Below, piece by piece: positions 14,796 through 15,755 of a DNA stretch of 15,755 nt. Both the position numbers and the translations under genes were made by a program. A model generated the notes under the pieces. That model ran no database searches. It was not told the DNA's origin and saw only the letters and a program-made list of their open reading frames with translations. Location of the stretch: contig DOHN01000085.1 in the NCBI GenBank assembly GCA_003535195.1, forward strand, positions 936 through 16,690, given 5' to 3'. Source of the DNA: Ruminiclostridium sp. GTDB lineage: Bacteria > Bacillota > Clostridia > DSM-8532. Within the stretch, counting starts at the first letter, position 1, and each line of letters begins with the position of its first letter.

Positions 14796-14865
14796 TAAAA
14801 AAATCACCTGTCCTGTTCTATGCTGAAAATCGCACCCAAAAAAGTTGCTCTTTCATATTGAAAAT

Positions 14866-14894
14866 AGTATAGCATCAATCTTAGAAATGCACAA
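14866..14894 (-). promoter_or_regulatory. promoter of the LacI-family gene
   Basis: On the minus strand, TTGTGC (14894-14889) and TATACT (14871-14866) are exactly 17 bases apart, a good sigma-A match. The -35 overlaps the CAAACGTTTG operator by 3 bases, so bound repressor would block it. Confidence 0.6.
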
Positions 14895-14901
14895 ACGTTT
14901 G
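14892..14901. promoter_or_regulatory. LacI-family operator between lacI-like and phosphofructokinase genes
   Basis: CAAACGTTTG is a perfect palindrome and the second copy of the core found at 2244-2253. It overlaps the -35 of the LacI-family gene and ends 6 bp before the candidate -35 of the phosphofructokinase gene. Position and sequence make it a likely operator for the adjacent regulator. Confidence 0.75.
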
Positions 14902-14907
14902 GGTATT

Positions 14908-14936
14908 TTGAACATCATACAGAACAATAATATGCT
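14908..14936 (+). promoter_or_regulatory. candidate promoter of the phosphofructokinase gene
   Basis: TTGAAC (14908-14913) and TATGCT (14931-14936) are 17 bases apart. From the operator core to the start of the -35, 17 of 19 bases match the tpi-like operon promoter. Transcription would leave a leader of about 140 nt before the start codon. Confidence 0.55.
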
Positions 14937-15010
14937 AATATGAGATTTATAAAACTGGCTTTTAAGGTGCTGCCAATGGATTAGAGATCAATTTTGCCGA
15001 AGTCTAAAGC

Positions 15011-15033
15011 GGGAGAACAAGATAATGTTCCCC
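15011..15033 (+). repeat. hairpin in the phosphofructokinase leader
   Basis: GGG-A-GAACA pairs with TGTTC-CCC (8 bp with one bulged A, loop AGATAA). TTTT follows five bases later (15038-15041). It might be a weak attenuator or a stabilising 5' structure; no known riboswitch pattern was recognised. Confidence 0.25.
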
Positions 15034-15081
15034 ATAGTTTTAAGAATATATGAAAGTTTCGATATAAGGAGATGTTTATAC

Positions 15082-15755
15082 TTGCAAACCAATATTTTAA
15101 TTTGCCACGGCGGAGCACCCACAGCTGTCATCAATTCATCTTTGTATGGTGCCATCACCGAAGCGAAAAAATACAAGGAAATTGATAAAGTTTACGGGGC
15201 CATTGGCGGCTCTGGAGCTATTTTGGAAGAAAACTTCGTGGATCTGAAGCAGGTTGCGGATAAAAGCCTTGAGCTTCTTTTACAAACACCCGCTTCAGCC
15301 ATCGGCACTTCGCGCTTTGAGCTGAAGGCTCCGGATTATGAGCGCATGGTGGCAATTTTCAAGCGCAACCATATCAAGTATGTGCTGTTTAACGGCGGCA
15401 ACGGTTCAATGGATACCTGCGGTAAGATCTACAAGGTCTGTGCCCACCAGGGTATCCATGTGGTGGGTATTCCAAAAACAATTGACAATGATATTGCCGT
15501 AACCGATCATGCACCCGGCTTTGGAAGCGCTGCACGGTATATTGCTGCGACCGTGAGCGAAATCGGACAGGATGTAAAGTCTTTACCGATACATGTATCG
15601 GTCATTGAGGCCATGGGCAGAAATGCGGGATGGCTCGCGGCGGCCTCCGCCCTTGCCCGGAAACAGCCGGGTGATGCTCCCCATCTGATCTATCTGCCCG
15701 AGCGTCCCTTTGACGAGGATGAATTCCTTGAGGATGTAAAGCGGCTTTATGATGT
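15082..15755 (+). CDS. phosphofructokinase family protein, 5' part, cut by window end
   Basis: A TTG at 15082, 10 bases after AAGGAG (15066-15071), opens a frame that stays open to the window end (224 codons). It is a PfkA-superfamily kinase, which phosphorylates fructose-6-phosphate or a similar ketose phosphate at C1. Motifs are HGGAPTAVINSS (9-20, the phosphate-donor glycine loop), NGGNGSMDT (104-112), PKTIDNDI with the catalytic Asp (131-138), GFGSAAR (147-152) and MGRNAGW (178-184). The donor markers are mixed: Gly108 is the residue typical of ATP-using enzymes, while Lys132 is typical of the PPi-using group and of some ATP-using relatives such as those of trypanosomes. The usual GGD Asp is Asn107. 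It shares operator and promoter design with the tpi-like operon, which encodes an aldolase able to use its product. Confidence 0.9.
   Translation, partial: MQTNILICHGGAPTAVINSSLYGAITEAKKYKEIDKVYGAIGGSGAILEENFVDLKQVADKSLELLLQTPASAIGTSRFELKAPDYERMVAIFKRNHIKYVLFNGGNGSMDTCGKIYKVCAHQGIHVVGIPKTIDNDIAVTDHAPGFGSAARYIAATVSEIGQDVKSLPIHVSVIEAMGRNAGWLAAASALARKQPGDAPHLIYLPERPFDEDEFLEDVKRLYD

Noticed and set aside
1..15755. CRISPR arrays, insertion sequences, tRNA or rRNA genes
   Set aside because: No spaced repeats, transposase frames, terminal inverted repeats or RNA-gene signatures were seen on reading both strands.

Overview
The window looks like chromosomal DNA of a low-to-mid-GC Gram-positive anaerobe, most likely a member of the Clostridia. 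The signs are strong AGGAGG-type ribosome binding sites, several well-supported TTG and GTG starts, sigma-A-like promoters, a lipobox-bearing binding protein and tightly packed operons. This placement is an inference from style and gene families; there is no rRNA or tRNA to confirm it. No mobile element, CRISPR array or RNA gene was recognised.

Region 1 (65-2078, minus strand) is a two-gene amino-sugar unit: a conventional N-acetylglucosamine-6-phosphate deacetylase (nagA) preceded by a divergent NagB-family protein that has changed key positions. Region 2 (2079-2361) is a divergent control region with a CAAACGTTTG operator and a tandem 12-bp repeat. Region 3 (2362-6801, plus strand) is a four-gene operon: a triosephosphate-isomerase-like protein, a lactate-racemase (LarA)-family protein, an aldose-1-epimerase-like protein and a class II fructose-bisphosphate-type aldolase. 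A perfect 21-bp hairpin at 6828-6873 closes the operon and also contains the end of the convergent kinase gene.

Region 4 (6856-13740) is a transport and signalling island. A seven-TM histidine kinase and a PHP/DUF3604-like metallohydrolase run leftward. Divergently, an ABC importer of the nitrate/sulfonate/taurine type (permease, ATPase, lipoprotein) runs rightward, followed by a terminator and a NarL-type response regulator. The kinase and regulator flank the transporter and are probably cognate. Region 5 (13767-15755) holds a LacI-family regulator on the minus strand and, divergently, the first 224 codons of a phosphofructokinase that runs off the window.

The clearest link between regions is a shared promoter design. 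The tpi-like operon and the phosphofructokinase gene both carry CAAACGTTTG exactly 6 bp upstream of a -35 box, with 17 of 19 identical bases through the start of the -35. The same operator overlaps the -35 box of the lacI gene itself. This suggests one LacI regulon for a glycolysis-like route: open or epimerise a sugar, phosphorylate, cleave with a class II aldolase, isomerise the products. It includes a LarA-family enzyme that lacks one catalytic histidine. The substrate cannot be read from the sequence; this regulon is the best candidate here for an undescribed pathway.
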